40,192 bases of DNA, from the NCBI GenBank assembly GCA_028876335.1, contig JAGWSG010000120.1, positions 1-40,192 of the forward strand. The letters run 5' to 3'. The position numbers were made by a program, and so were the translations under genes. Below are positions 8,079 to 16,587 of the stretch, one piece after another; position 1 is the stretch's first letter, and every line of letters begins with the position of its first letter. The notes below the pieces were generated by a model that was not told the origin of the DNA, searched no databases, and saw only the letters and a list, made by a program, of their open reading frames with translations. This DNA comes from Acidobacteriota bacterium. Its GTDB lineage: Bacteria; Acidobacteriota; Terriglobia; Terriglobales; Acidobacteriaceae.

Positions 8079-8111
8079 ATTGGTTTCTCGCTTTACAAAT
8101 ACTTCGTCTTG

Positions 8112-8708
8112 TTAAGGTTTTTTTGGCGGCTCCGGTGGATAATCCCGATCGACTGCAACTTGCAGCTCATGCACAAGGGTCACATCGGGTGCATCCAGTC
8201 CATCCTGTTCGGAACGCATCCAAATCTGGGCTCCTGGCTCTCCTCCCGGAGCCATCAACTTCACTTCCAGAATGTCATTGGGTGGGCCTACCTCTCCGCC
8301 ACCGCCCACAGCAGTTCCGCCTGGGTAAGGTCCCGATCCCGGTCCAACAGGTCGCGGTCGCCCCATTCCGCCAGTGCCTACCATCCCTTTCATGGACGCT
8401 ACTCTGCCCTTGCGCACAATAAAGAGCAGTTCGGCTTCCTGCCGATTCATCGTCAATATATAGCGATGCCACTTTTGCAGGGCGTGCCACACGTTCTCAA
8501 TCGCCTGCCGATCTTCCGGCAAAAGATTCGGGTCAAACTCTTCCCCATCCATCGCTTCCACGTAGACGTAACGCGCGGTTCCCAGTACCGCCGGCACAGA
8601 ATGTTTTTTCTTGTCCTTTGCCTGGCAAGAAATTACGACGATGGCTATTGCAATCGCCGGCAGAATAAATCTCCAGCCCTTCACGACACACCTTCCCTGC
8701 TGTCTCAC
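8112..8708 (-). CDS. Putative lipoprotein, function unknown
   Basis: 198 residues. A basic N-terminus and hydrophobic stretch FILPAIAIAIVVIS end at Cys28 in a V-I-S-C lipobox, so export and lipid anchoring are likely. The mature part begins with a Lys-rich KDKKKH segment. It then has a compact domain (residues ~40-105, with EDRQAIENVWHALQKWHRYI), a Gly/Pro-rich linker (~110-140), and a C-terminal beta-type segment beginning NDILEVKLMAPGG. I do not recognise the family. It is followed on the same strand by the coiled-coil paralogs, with an intergenic palindrome in between. Confidence 0.65.
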   Translation of the reverse strand: MRQQGRCVVKGWRFILPAIAIAIVVISCQAKDKKKHSVPAVLGTARYVYVEAMDGEEFDPNLLPEDRQAIENVWHALQKWHRYILTMNRQEAELLFIVRKGRVASMKGMVGTGGMGRPRPVGPGSGPYPGGTAVGGGGEVGPPNDILEVKLMAPGGEPGAQIWMRSEQDGLDAPDVTLVHELQVAVDRDYPPEPPKKP

Positions 8709-8777
8709 GATTCAATCGGAAACGCATACATCATGACCCCAATAAACGGGTTACACAACAGGCATATTCGCGGCAGA

Positions 8778-10205
8778 TCAGTCGCTCTCGGATGGCCCAG
8801 CGTCCTTCGGCTCGTCCGCGTCCTCTGAGCCCGTACGCTCGCCTTCAATCGGTTCCACTCTTATTTTTGCGATCCGCCGGCCATCCATTTCCAGCACCGT
8901 CAACCGCCGGCCGTCATACTCCACACTCTCTCCGCGCTCGGGAATATGTCCCAGTTGCACCAGCATGAATCCCGCCAGCGTCTCCACTCCGCCTTCGCGC
9001 GGCAAAACCCATTGCGTCTGCGTTTCAAGGTCGCGCAGGTTCACGCCGCCATCCATTACCAGCACTCCAGACTCCGTCGACAACAACGGCCGTGCGGGGT
9101 CATCGAACTCATCCTCAATCTCGCCTGTCAACTGCTCAATCGCATCCTCAGCCGTCACCAGGCCCACAGTCGAACCAAACTCGTCCACCACAATTGCCAG
9201 ATGTCTTCGCCGTTGCTGGAACTCCTTCAGCAAATCCAGCGCCGTCTTTGTTTCTGGAACCACCAGAACATCGCGCATCACCTGCGCCAACCGCAATTCC
9301 ACAAACCCAGGAGAATTATGCGATTGTCCCCGTGCCAGTCTCGGCCTGAAGTACATCAGCCGCGACAAATCCTTCGAATACACAACCCCGACAATGTGTT
9401 CCGGTCCACGCGTGTTGTCATAGACCGGAACTCGTGAGTGCATGTGTTCGATCACCTGCGCGCTCGCCTCTTCCACCGGCATATTCGACGGCAGAGAAAA
9501 AATCTTCTGCCGCGGCGTCATAATCTCGCGCACTGGCACGTCATCCAGCTCTAGGGTGCGATGCACAAGCGTCTCTTGCAGCTTGGGCAGCACACCGGTG
9601 CGGCGCGCCGCAGTAGCAATCAGTTTCAACTCTTCGGTTGAGTGCACTGCGGAGCGCTCCGCCAGCTTCGTATCAAAACCCCGCAACACCAGAGATGCGG
9701 AATTACGCAGAAACCGCACCGCCGGTCGTGCCACAGTCATAAACAGGAGCATCGGTGGGGCCACCGCAACCGCCAGCGCTTCCGGCCGTCGAAGTGTCAG
9801 TGCTTTTGGTACAAGTTCGCCAAACAACACTTCCGCGTAGGTGATGAAAGAGAATCCAAGCACCACCGAAGCAATCGCAGCCGCGTGCGCATATATATGT
9901 GCATATTGCGTAAAGGCGGGCACAGCACTGAACCAGCTCAGGAAGATTCCCGCCACCAGCGGCTCACCCAGCCAGCCCAACGCCAGTGAGCACAGCGTTA
10001 CGCCCAGTTGGACGGCCGGTAAAAAGTCATCCAATTGCAGTTGCAGCCGCCGCACTGCACGCGCGCCGGGCACCCCAGATGCAATCATCTGTTGTATCCG
10101 CGTGTCACGCACGCTCACCAGGGCGAACTCCGCCGCCACAAAAAAGCCGTTCGCCAGAATCAGCAGTGCCACCGCGACAATTTCAAGCAGGGCAAGTCCG
10201 TGCAT
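8778..10205 (-). CDS. CNNM/CorC-type membrane protein (hemolysin family, DUF21-CBS-CorC_HlyC)
   Basis: 475 residues. Order of domains: a DUF21 (CNNM) membrane domain with about four hydrophobic segments (residues 1-190), a CBS pair (about 205-340, with PVREIMTPRQKIFSLPSNMP and the segment TALDLLKEFQQRRRHLAIVV), and a C-terminal CorC_HlyC domain (about 355-450, GGVNLRDLE onward). Relatives act in magnesium or cobalt homeostasis at the inner membrane; the 'hemolysin' name is historical. ATG 10205 gives the normal start directly before the first membrane helix; an upstream ATG at 10241 is in frame but adds 12 polar residues. The tail is acidic. It ends 69 bp before the lipoprotein start. Confidence 0.88.
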   Translation of the reverse strand: MHGLALLEIVAVALLILANGFFVAAEFALVSVRDTRIQQMIASGVPGARAVRRLQLQLDDFLPAVQLGVTLCSLALGWLGEPLVAGIFLSWFSAVPAFTQYAHIYAHAAAIASVVLGFSFITYAEVLFGELVPKALTLRRPEALAVAVAPPMLLFMTVARPAVRFLRNSASLVLRGFDTKLAERSAVHSTEELKLIATAARRTGVLPKLQETLVHRTLELDDVPVREIMTPRQKIFSLPSNMPVEEASAQVIEHMHSRVPVYDNTRGPEHIVGVVYSKDLSRLMYFRPRLARGQSHNSPGFVELRLAQVMRDVLVVPETKTALDLLKEFQQRRRHLAIVVDEFGSTVGLVTAEDAIEQLTGEIEDEFDDPARPLLSTESGVLVMDGGVNLRDLETQTQWVLPREGGVETLAGFMLVQLGHIPERGESVEYDGRRLTVLEMDGRRIAKIRVEPIEGERTGSEDADEPKDAGPSESD

Positions 10206-10381
10206 CTCGCTGTGAGCATAGCACTCGGCGGGTGCCTTCACCCATCCGTTTCACCTCATGATTCGCTCTTGGACAATCTCACAAAATTAACGCGAGAACT
10301 GGAACCGCGCCACAATTCTATGCGTATCTGATCGGGACACGGATTTTTCTGCTGCCGATCGTAGTCGTCCGCACGTCTCAC

Positions 10382-11662
10382 ATGTGGAACTTCTTCGGCC
10401 GACACTCAATACCATCAACAAGAGCACTGGCTCTTCTTAATCGCTTCGGGGGATTTGTGGCACGCGCACGCAAAAGCAAACGGTTTTGGATCTGGACGGG
10501 GGCTGTCGCTGTGCTCCTCATCGCCATTGCGGCAGCAGCACTTGCTCATCTCGTCAAGGGAACTACCATCGATCCCAACCGCATTGCCCAGGTTAAGCGC
10601 GGTGATGTGGCCCGGTCCGTCATTGCGACCGGCAAAATCCAGCCCATCACCAAAGTCGAGGTCAAGTCCAAAGCCTCCGGCATTGTGGAGAAGCTCTATG
10701 CCGACATCAACAATCGCGTGAAGAAGGGCCAACCTCTCGCACAGCTCGACCAGCAGGAAATTCTCGCCCAGGTCGATGCACAAAAAGCGCAGCTCGCCGC
10801 CGCGGAAGCAAATGTCTCCACTTTTCAGGCCAACATTGAGCAGGACAAGGTCAACGCCGCCGCGCCTGACCTCCCCATGTATAAGGTCACCGTCGACCGC
10901 AACAGAAAGATGCTTGCCGACGGAATCGTAAGCCAGCAGGCCTTTGATGATGCCAACAGAGAGTACCTCGCGGCCCTGACCCGCAGTGAGTCGGCAAAAG
11001 CCCAGGTGCTTGTTGACTCCGCAAAGCTGAAGCAGGCTCGCGCCCAGGTCCAGCAGAGCAAAGCCAGCCTTGCGCAGTTGCAGGAGCAGCTCAGCTACAC
11101 CACCATCGTCGCGCCCATGGACGGAGTCATCCTCTCGCGCGACGTCGAAATCGGAGACGCCGTCAGTTCCATCCTTATCCTTGGCTCCACCGCCACGCTC
11201 ATTATGACCGAAGGTGACACTTCGCAGGTTTACGTCGACGGCAAAGTCGATGAAGCCGACATTGCGCACGTCTATATGAATCAGCCGGCGCGCATCAAAG
11301 TCGAAAGCTTCCGCAACCGCATCTTCTATGGCAAAGTCACAAAAATATCTCCCATGGGTGTGGAAAAGGACAACGTCACCACATTTGAAGTGCGCGTCTC
11401 CATCAACAACCCTGGTGGCGAACTCAAAGCCAACATGACTGCCAACGCGGAAATCCTGCTCGACGAACACAAGAACGTGCTCACCGTACCGGAGAACGCA
11501 GTCACGTACAACAACAAAAAAGAAGCATTCGTCGATATTCCCGATCCGAAGCAAAAGGAGGGCACACGCCGAATTCCCGTCCAGGTCGGACTCTCGAATG
11601 GCTCCGTTACAGAAATTGTCAGTGGCCTGAAGGAAGGCCAGGATGTCGTTCTGCAACAGTAA
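10382..11662 (+). CDS. Efflux RND/ABC periplasmic adaptor (MacA/HlyD-like)
   Basis: 426 residues. There is one membrane anchor (WIWTGAVAVLLIAIAAAALA, about 38-57), a lipoyl/barrel-sandwich half (KVEVKSKASGIVEKLYADIN), a long alpha-hairpin coiled coil (about 120-245, Gln/Ala/Lys rich), the second lipoyl half (YTTIVAPMDGVILSRDVEIG), then beta-barrel and membrane-proximal domains. This is the MacA type that bridges an inner-membrane transporter to a TolC channel. No transporter or outer-membrane factor follows; the next gene is a DUF4097 protein, so the partner must be elsewhere. An internal GTG at 10457 preceded by GGGGGA is an alternative start that still keeps the anchor. Confidence 0.88.
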   Translation: MWNFFGRHSIPSTRALALLNRFGGFVARARKSKRFWIWTGAVAVLLIAIAAAALAHLVKGTTIDPNRIAQVKRGDVARSVIATGKIQPITKVEVKSKASGIVEKLYADINNRVKKGQPLAQLDQQEILAQVDAQKAQLAAAEANVSTFQANIEQDKVNAAAPDLPMYKVTVDRNRKMLADGIVSQQAFDDANREYLAALTRSESAKAQVLVDSAKLKQARAQVQQSKASLAQLQEQLSYTTIVAPMDGVILSRDVEIGDAVSSILILGSTATLIMTEGDTSQVYVDGKVDEADIAHVYMNQPARIKVESFRNRIFYGKVTKISPMGVEKDNVTTFEVRVSINNPGGELKANMTANAEILLDEHKNVLTVPENAVTYNNKKEAFVDIPDPKQKEGTRRIPVQVGLSNGSVTEIVSGLKEGQDVVLQQ

Positions 11663-11706
11663 AAAATTTGCACATCGAAACGGCGCTCACGAGCTGAAAA
11701 CGGCAA

Positions 11707-11746
11707 ACTGTTCGGCCTCGCACAGTTTTGTTCGATTCCGAACAGT
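11707..11746. promoter_or_regulatory. Inverted repeat upstream of the DUF4097 gene
   Basis: ACTGTTCGG (11707-11715) and CCGAACAGT (11738-11746) are perfect 9-bp inverted arms 22 bp apart, with a further TTGTTCG between them. They lie 170-210 bp before the DUF4097 start and 45-85 bp after the adaptor stop. The element could be an operator or a weak terminator hairpin; no clear T-run follows. Confidence 0.35.
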
Positions 11747-11913
11747 CCGCCAGATTAGAGAAGTGCCATAAAGTTGCAAGGTGATTGATGATGCAGGGTT
11801 TAACGATTTCACAAGGAGTCCGGACTTTGGCCTCGCAAGTGCTACACACAGTAGCGCAGACGCATGTTCCATCATCAACTTCACCCCAACGCACCACTTT
11901 GAAGAGGAACACC

Positions 11914-12744
11914 ATGAGAAAGCTTGCACTCGTACTACTGGCCATAACAGCCATCGCACTTCCGGCACTCGCATCTGAAGCTACCTTCGAACGCAATCTA
12001 TCCGTGAACGGCCGCGTCGATCTCTCTGTTGCCACCGGCTCCGGCAACGTCCACATCACGCGCGGCACCGGCAATCAGGTTCACATCTTCGGTAGAGTCC
12101 ACTCCTCCTGGGGATCCAACGAAGCCCGTGTTCGCGAGATTGCCGCCAATCCACCGATTGAGCAGACCGGCAACATCATTCGCATCGGCCACCGGCACGA
12201 GAACTACCGCAACATCAGCATCGACTACGAGATTCAGGCTCCCGCCGATTCCTTCCTCGATGCAAGTTCCGGCTCTGGCGATATCAAAGACGAAGGCGTT
12301 GGCGCCAACTCCAAACTCTCCACCGGTTCGGGCAACATTCACGCCACAGGACTTTCCGACGGCTTCGTCGCCAACACGGGTTCGGGTGACATCTATATCG
12401 ATGGCGCAGGTACAGGCGACTACAAGGTACAGACTGGATCAGGCAGCATCGTACTGAGCGGCATCAACGGTGGCCTACGGGCAGGTACCGGCTCAGGCAA
12501 TATCAAAGTTACCGGAGCACCAACCAGCAACTGGAAGATTGAAACCGGCTCGGGCAACGTTCAGTTCTTTTCCGGTAATTCCAGTTTCACGCTCGATGCG
12601 TCCACCGGCTCAGGCACCGTGCACACCAAACGCGAAATGCTCATGGACGGTTCCGTAAGTCGTCACCACGTGACAGGCAAGGTCGGAGGCGGTGGCCCCA
12701 CCGTGCGCATTGAAACCGGCTCCGGCGACGTGAGTATCGAGTAA
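11914..12744 (+). CDS. Secreted DUF4097-family beta-repeat protein
   Basis: 276 residues with a signal peptide (LALVLLAITAIALPALAS). The mature chain is built of at least nine short repeats centred on [AST]-G-S-G-[NDST]-[IV] (for example ATGSGNVHIT, STGSGNIHAT, NTGSGDIYID, ETGSGDVSIE), spaced about 17-40 residues apart. This is the pattern of DUF4097/adhesin-like right-handed beta-solenoids. The GAAGAGG-like element before ATG 11914 decides the start; the longer frame from 11785 has no support. Such proteins are common in the acidobacterial envelope but have no known activity. A rho-independent terminator follows at 12791. Confidence 0.8.
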   Translation: MRKLALVLLAITAIALPALASEATFERNLSVNGRVDLSVATGSGNVHITRGTGNQVHIFGRVHSSWGSNEARVREIAANPPIEQTGNIIRIGHRHENYRNISIDYEIQAPADSFLDASSGSGDIKDEGVGANSKLSTGSGNIHATGLSDGFVANTGSGDIYIDGAGTGDYKVQTGSGSIVLSGINGGLRAGTGSGNIKVTGAPTSNWKIETGSGNVQFFSGNSSFTLDASTGSGTVHTKREMLMDGSVSRHHVTGKVGGGGPTVRIETGSGDVSIE

Positions 12745-12790
12745 GGGAAAACGGCCCGCGCTCGGCAGGCCGTCCAAAAAGTTTGTTCCT

Positions 12791-12839
12791 CAGGCGGGGT
12801 CTTGAATGGCTCCATGGGAAGGCCCCGCCTGCCTTTTTT
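12791..12839 (+). terminator. Rho-independent terminator after the DUF4097 gene
   Basis: A 9-bp GC-rich stem, CAGGCGGGG (12791-12799) with CCCCGCCTG (12823-12831), is followed by CC and six T (12834-12839), 47 bp after the stop codon. Confidence 0.85.
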
Positions 12840-12953
12840 CTCCGCGCTTTCATCCGCGCTTGATTCCCTGCACTATATCTCACTCTTCCCAAAGTCACCC
12901 AGACAATTTCTCCGCGTCCGCAATTGCGCTCACCATTGCCGCGGACCGCTATG

Positions 12954-12969
12954 CGAGCCAATTGGCTCG
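12954..12969. promoter_or_regulatory. Perfect 16-bp palindrome upstream of pdxI-like gene
   Basis: CGAGCCAATTGGCTCG is perfectly self-complementary and lies 112 bp before the aldo/keto reductase start. Its position and symmetry suggest a dimeric repressor site; the regulator is unknown. Confidence 0.4.
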
Positions 12970-13080
12970 GGCCTGTCGTGAATGGAGTCATTCTTGGCAA
13001 ATGCCAGCTCCAAACCTGAAGATTCCTTCATCTAATGACTTGTAAGAGCGATTTCTCAATTTTGGAAAAGTGAGACAAGC

Positions 13081-13980
13081 ATGACAAACCTTTCATCCGC
13101 GGGCACTTTCACATTCCCCGGTACCTCGCTTCAGGTCAATCGCATGGGATACGGAGCCATGCAACTCGCCGGCTCAGACGGAGAAAAACGTGTCTGGGGA
13201 CCGCCCCGCGACGTCGATCAGGCGCTTGCTGTCCTGCGTGAAGCTGTCGCCTCCGGTATCAATCACATTGACACGAGTGACTTCTACGGCCCTCACATAA
13301 CCAACCAACTCATCCGTCGTGCGCTCCATCCGTATCCTGACAAACTCGTTATCGTCTCTAAAGTCGGCGCCCGCCGTGGCGCAGACGGTTCGTGGATTCC
13401 CGCGCGCACTCCCAAGGACATCGTCACCGGAGTCGAGGACAATTTGCGCAACCTCGGTCTTGAAGCCATCGATATTGTGAATCTCCGCGTAGGTGGCATG
13501 GCTGCGCCGATTCCCGGATCCATCGCTGAACCCCTCTCTGCGCTTATCGATCTCAAGAATAGGGGCCTCGTGAGAAACATCGGCCTCAGCACCGTGAGCC
13601 CTGAACAACTCACTGAAGCCCAGACCATGACCGAGATTGTCTGTATTCAGAACTTCTATAACCTTGCTCATCGCGACGACGACGCATTCATCGACACGCT
13701 CGCTGCCCAGGCGATTGCCTATGTACCCTACTTCCCCCTCGGCGGATTTTCGCCGCTCCAATCGTCCACTCTCAATGAAGTTGCGGCATCGCTCGGTGCG
13801 ACTCCCATGCAGGTCGCGCTCGCATGGCTGCTGCAACGCTCGCCCAATATCCTGCTCATCCCCGGCACATCCTCGCTCAGTCACTTGCGTGAAAATATTG
13901 CCTCAGTGTCCCTTCAGCTCACACCGGAAGTGCTCGAAAAACTCAACTCTATTGAGCAGGTTGCTGCACCATCGCATTAG
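13081..13980 (+). CDS. pdxI: Aldo/keto reductase, PdxI (YdbC)-like pyridoxal reductase
   Basis: 299 residues, full length for the family. It aligns by eye almost end to end with E. coli YdbC/PdxI: NRMGYGAMQLAG, NHIDTSDFYGPH (catalytic Asp and Tyr), LVIVSKVGARRG (catalytic Lys), the LRVGG region in place of the usual catalytic-histidine strand, YVPYFPLGGF, and SPNILLIPGTSSLSHLREN near the C-terminus, which contacts NADPH. PdxI is reported to reduce pyridoxal to pyridoxine with NADPH. The histidine of the classical AKR tetrad is replaced (Asn-Leu-Arg-Val), as in YdbC itself. It appears monocistronic, with a perfect palindrome upstream and a strong GC hairpin just after the stop. Confidence 0.8.
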   Translation: MTNLSSAGTFTFPGTSLQVNRMGYGAMQLAGSDGEKRVWGPPRDVDQALAVLREAVASGINHIDTSDFYGPHITNQLIRRALHPYPDKLVIVSKVGARRGADGSWIPARTPKDIVTGVEDNLRNLGLEAIDIVNLRVGGMAAPIPGSIAEPLSALIDLKNRGLVRNIGLSTVSPEQLTEAQTMTEIVCIQNFYNLAHRDDDAFIDTLAAQAIAYVPYFPLGGFSPLQSSTLNEVAASLGATPMQVALAWLLQRSPNILLIPGTSSLSHLRENIASVSLQLTPEVLEKLNSIEQVAAPSH

Positions 13981-13997
13981 TCAACTCAGCAATTCCC

Positions 13998-14031
13998 CCC
14001 GGGGATGCCGTCCACCAGACGGCGTCCCGGG
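13998..14031 (+). terminator. GC-rich hairpin after the aldo/keto reductase
   Basis: The stem GCCGTC/GACGGC is extended by GGGAT/GTCCC and outer C-G pairs, with loop CACCA, 18 bp after the stop. No T-run follows, so it may be an imperfect terminator or an mRNA 3' stabiliser. Confidence 0.5.
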
Positions 14032-14078
14032 CCATCAGCGAAGGACCCACTTGCGCACCATGAGCCTCACCGCCTAAC

Positions 14079-15677
14079 GTGTTCGCCATGCTGCAGCACT
14101 CATTTTTTCTCAGCCGCTATCTCTCAATCCCCGCCGCTCTCACCTTGGCAGTCGCCGGCACCGCGCTCTCGCTCTCTGCGCAAACTGCAAAACTCCAGCC
14201 CAAGTCCATGCCTGCAATTGCTCACGTCAGTGATCGCTTCCAGTCCTACAACGTCGAAATGATTGAAGTCACCGGCGGCCGATTCTGGGCGCCTTATAAG
14301 GCGCAGGCAGACGCTCCTGCTGACACAGAGCAGCCCACACCCGGAGGCATGCCCGCATCGCTCTACCGCTATCGTCCTCCCGTGGATTTCGCGAACCCGC
14401 AGCTTCGCAAGCTCGCCGCAGCACTCGGCCCGGCTTATATCCGAGTCAGCGGCACCTGGGCCAACTCCACATGGTTTGATGACAGCGACGGCCCCGCACC
14501 GGAAAAACCACCCGCCGGTTTCAACGGCGTCCTCACCCGTGCCGAATGGAAGGGTGTCGTCGACTTTGCCAAAGCGGCCGATGCCGAGCTCGTCACTTCC
14601 TTCGCCATCAGCCCCGGCGTCCGCAATGCCGAGGGAGTTTGGACTCCCTCCGAAGCCAAGAAGATCCTCGACTATACGAAAAGCATCGGCGGCACCGTTG
14701 CCGCTGCAGAAATGTTCAACGAGCCCACTTTCGCCTCCATGGGCGGCGCGCCTAAAGGCTATAGCGCGGCAGACTACGGTCGCGACTTTAAGGCATTCGT
14801 CGCCTTCATGCAGAAAGACGCGCCATCCGTCAAAATCCTCGGCCCCAGCGCGGTAGGCGAGCCAGGCCTTACGCACGGAATGCCCGGCCTCAAATCCCTC
14901 GCAAGCGCCGACCTTCTTCGCGATGAGGGCCCTGGAATCGACGCATTCTCCTACCACTTCTACGGTGGCGTCTCTCGCCGTTGCGACCCAACCGGCAAGA
15001 TGGGCTCTTCGCCCGCCACCGCTCTCAGCAGTGAATGGCTCAATCGCACCTTGCGCGATGAAGCCTTCTACGCCAAACTCCGTGACGAGTTCACCCCCGG
15101 CAAGCCCCTCTGGCTCACAGAAACCGGCGAAGCCGCATGTGGTGGCGATCCATGGGCCTCCAAATTCATTGACGCCTTCCGCTACCTCAACCAGCTCGGC
15201 GCGCTCGCGCAGAAGAACGTACAGGTCGTCATGCATAACACGCTCGACGCAAGCGACTACGCCTTCATCGACGAGTCCACGCTTGCGCCGCGTCCTGACT
15301 ACTGGGCTGCACTCCTTTGGCGTCGTCTAATGGGAACCACTGTGCTCGACCCCGGCGCATCGCCCTCACCCGATCTCCATATCTACGCGCAATGTCTGCG
15401 CGGAACGCCCGGTGGCGTCACTGTGCTCGCCATCAACGCAAGCCGGACGCAGTCTGCGCAGATCAAGCTTCCCAAAAAATCCTCGCGCTATACGCTCACT
15501 TCACCGAATCTGGAATCCACCACCTCGCTTCTCAACGGCACGGAACTCAAGCTCACTACAGACGGGAATCTGCCAAACATCGGGGGAGTTGCCCAAAAAT
15601 CCGGCAACATCACACTCGTACCCGCATCCATTACATTCTTCGCAATACCGAGTGCCGGTAATAGCGCCTGCCACTAA
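14079..15677 (+). CDS. Secreted GH79-like glycoside hydrolase (heparanase/beta-glucuronidase family)
   Basis: 532 residues from GTG 14079 (ATG at 14088 is equally possible; neither has a clear ribosome site). A hydrophobic signal segment (IPAALTLAVAGTALSLSAQ) leads to a (beta/alpha)8 catalytic domain. The acid/base is predicted as Glu215 in MFNEPTF and the nucleophile as Glu348 in LWLTETGEAACGG. The Asn-Glu-Pro signature is typical of clan GH-A, and the spacing and TET-G-(A/S) context resemble heparanase (GH79). A beta-sandwich C-terminal domain covers about residues 440-525. The substrate is probably a glucuronide or uronic-acid-containing polysaccharide or glycoprotein (inference). There is no sugar-utilisation cluster beside it. 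Confidence 0.72.
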   Translation: MFAMLQHSFFLSRYLSIPAALTLAVAGTALSLSAQTAKLQPKSMPAIAHVSDRFQSYNVEMIEVTGGRFWAPYKAQADAPADTEQPTPGGMPASLYRYRPPVDFANPQLRKLAAALGPAYIRVSGTWANSTWFDDSDGPAPEKPPAGFNGVLTRAEWKGVVDFAKAADAELVTSFAISPGVRNAEGVWTPSEAKKILDYTKSIGGTVAAAEMFNEPTFASMGGAPKGYSAADYGRDFKAFVAFMQKDAPSVKILGPSAVGEPGLTHGMPGLKSLASADLLRDEGPGIDAFSYHFYGGVSRRCDPTGKMGSSPATALSSEWLNRTLRDEAFYAKLRDEFTPGKPLWLTETGEAACGGDPWASKFIDAFRYLNQLGALAQKNVQVVMHNTLDASDYAFIDESTLAPRPDYWAALLWRRLMGTTVLDPGASPSPDLHIYAQCLRGTPGGVTVLAINASRTQSAQIKLPKKSSRYTLTSPNLESTTSLLNGTELKLTTDGNLPNIGGVAQKSGNITLVPASITFFAIPSAGNSACH

Positions 15678-15685
15678 CGCCTTTC

Positions 15686-15719
15686 AGAGTTGATGTGCCC
15701 ACTGCGACGCATCAACTCT
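15686..15719 (+). terminator. Hairpin after the GH79-like gene
   Basis: AGAGTTGATG (15686-15695) and CATCAACTCT (15710-15719) form a perfect 10-bp stem with a 14-nt loop, 9 bp after the stop. There is no T-run, so termination is only probable. Confidence 0.5.
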
Positions 15720-15806
15720 CGCTTCATCTGGAGACGACAAACTACTTCGACTAGCTCTAACTCTAGGCTCTTCGCATCTAAGCGATGGAAACGTTACACT
15801 ACATCC

Positions 15807-16538
15807 ATGCTCCGCATCCTGCGGTCCATCCCCGTGGAATCTTTGAAGCTGCTGGTCTTTGACCTGGACGGCACACTCATCGACTCGGCACAAGACCTGT
15901 GCAACAGCGTCAACTCCACGCTCACGCACTTCGGCCGCCCCATACTCGATGACGTCACCATCGCCAGCTACATCGGCAATGGCGCCATGATGCTCGTGCG
16001 CCGTTCATTTGAGTCTGATGGCGGCATCCCTGACGAAAACAAATTGCAGGATGCCTACGCGTACTTCCTCGACTACTACCGCGAACACAATCTTGACTTC
16101 ACACGCGCCTACGACGGAGTTCTCGAGTCTCTTGCGGCTCTGCGCACCATGCACGATGAGCCCGGCATTGCCGAGCGCGCCATGGCGGTGCTCACCAACA
16201 AGCCCGTTAAACCAGCCCGCGCCATCTGCCAGGGACTCGGCCTCGCTCCATACTTCATCAACATTTATGGCGGTAACAGCTTCGCCACCAAGAAGCCCGA
16301 TCCGGAAGGCATGCTCGCCATCATGGCGGAAGCCAACGCCACGCCGGAAGAAACCGTCATGATTGGTGATAGCCAGGTGGACGTGCAGACCGCACGCAAT
16401 GCCGGTGCCTGGTGCATCGGATGCACCTTCGGACTTCAGCCTGAATCGCTCAATGACCATCCGCCCGACATCCTCGTCGACTCACCCTCCGGCTGGATTG
16501 CCGCGCTGAGTCCGACAAAAGTCGGTATTCGTTTTTGA
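15807..16538 (+). CDS. gph: HAD phosphatase, phosphoglycolate phosphatase-like
   Basis: 243 residues from ATG 15807 (the frame is open upstream but passes through the terminator hairpin). HAD motif I is VFDLDGTLIDS with Asp19/Asp21. A helical cap follows, motif II is VLTNKP (Thr), motif III is the lysine of FATKKPDPEGM, and motif IV is MIGDSQVDVQTARNAG. The order, cap type and MIGDS-D-A-NAG ending are those of phosphoglycolate phosphatase Gph, which removes 2-phosphoglycolate formed by DNA repair or oxygenase reactions. Pyrophosphatase PpaX-like activity is an alternative. No clear operon partner. Confidence 0.82.
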   Translation: MLRILRSIPVESLKLLVFDLDGTLIDSAQDLCNSVNSTLTHFGRPILDDVTIASYIGNGAMMLVRRSFESDGGIPDENKLQDAYAYFLDYYREHNLDFTRAYDGVLESLAALRTMHDEPGIAERAMAVLTNKPVKPARAICQGLGLAPYFINIYGGNSFATKKPDPEGMLAIMAEANATPEETVMIGDSQVDVQTARNAGAWCIGCTFGLQPESLNDHPPDILVDSPSGWIAALSPTKVGIRF

Positions 16539-16587
16539 ACAAGAGGAGAAAGCAAACAGAAAGACCGCTTCACTTAAGCTCCATGAG

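Larger units (their letters stand above)
12745..13080. other. Intergenic region before the aldo/keto reductase
   Basis: 336 bp with no gene. It contains the terminator of the DUF4097 gene (12791-12839), a perfect 16-bp palindrome (12954-12969), and a smaller palindrome TGGCA-AA-TGCCA (12995-13006). The last part before ATG 13081 is AT-rich and probably holds the promoter. Confidence 0.6.

Noticed and set aside
10415-11656. Long open frame (413 codons) on the minus strand opposite the efflux adaptor
   Set aside because: It is the antisense shadow of a clear MacA/HlyD-type gene. The protein has no recognisable domain and its composition is that of a reversed C-ending-codon gene.
14124-15236. 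370-codon minus-strand frame opposite the GH79-like gene
   Set aside because: Shadow of a gene with signal peptide and catalytic motifs on the + strand; no ribosome site and no motifs of its own.
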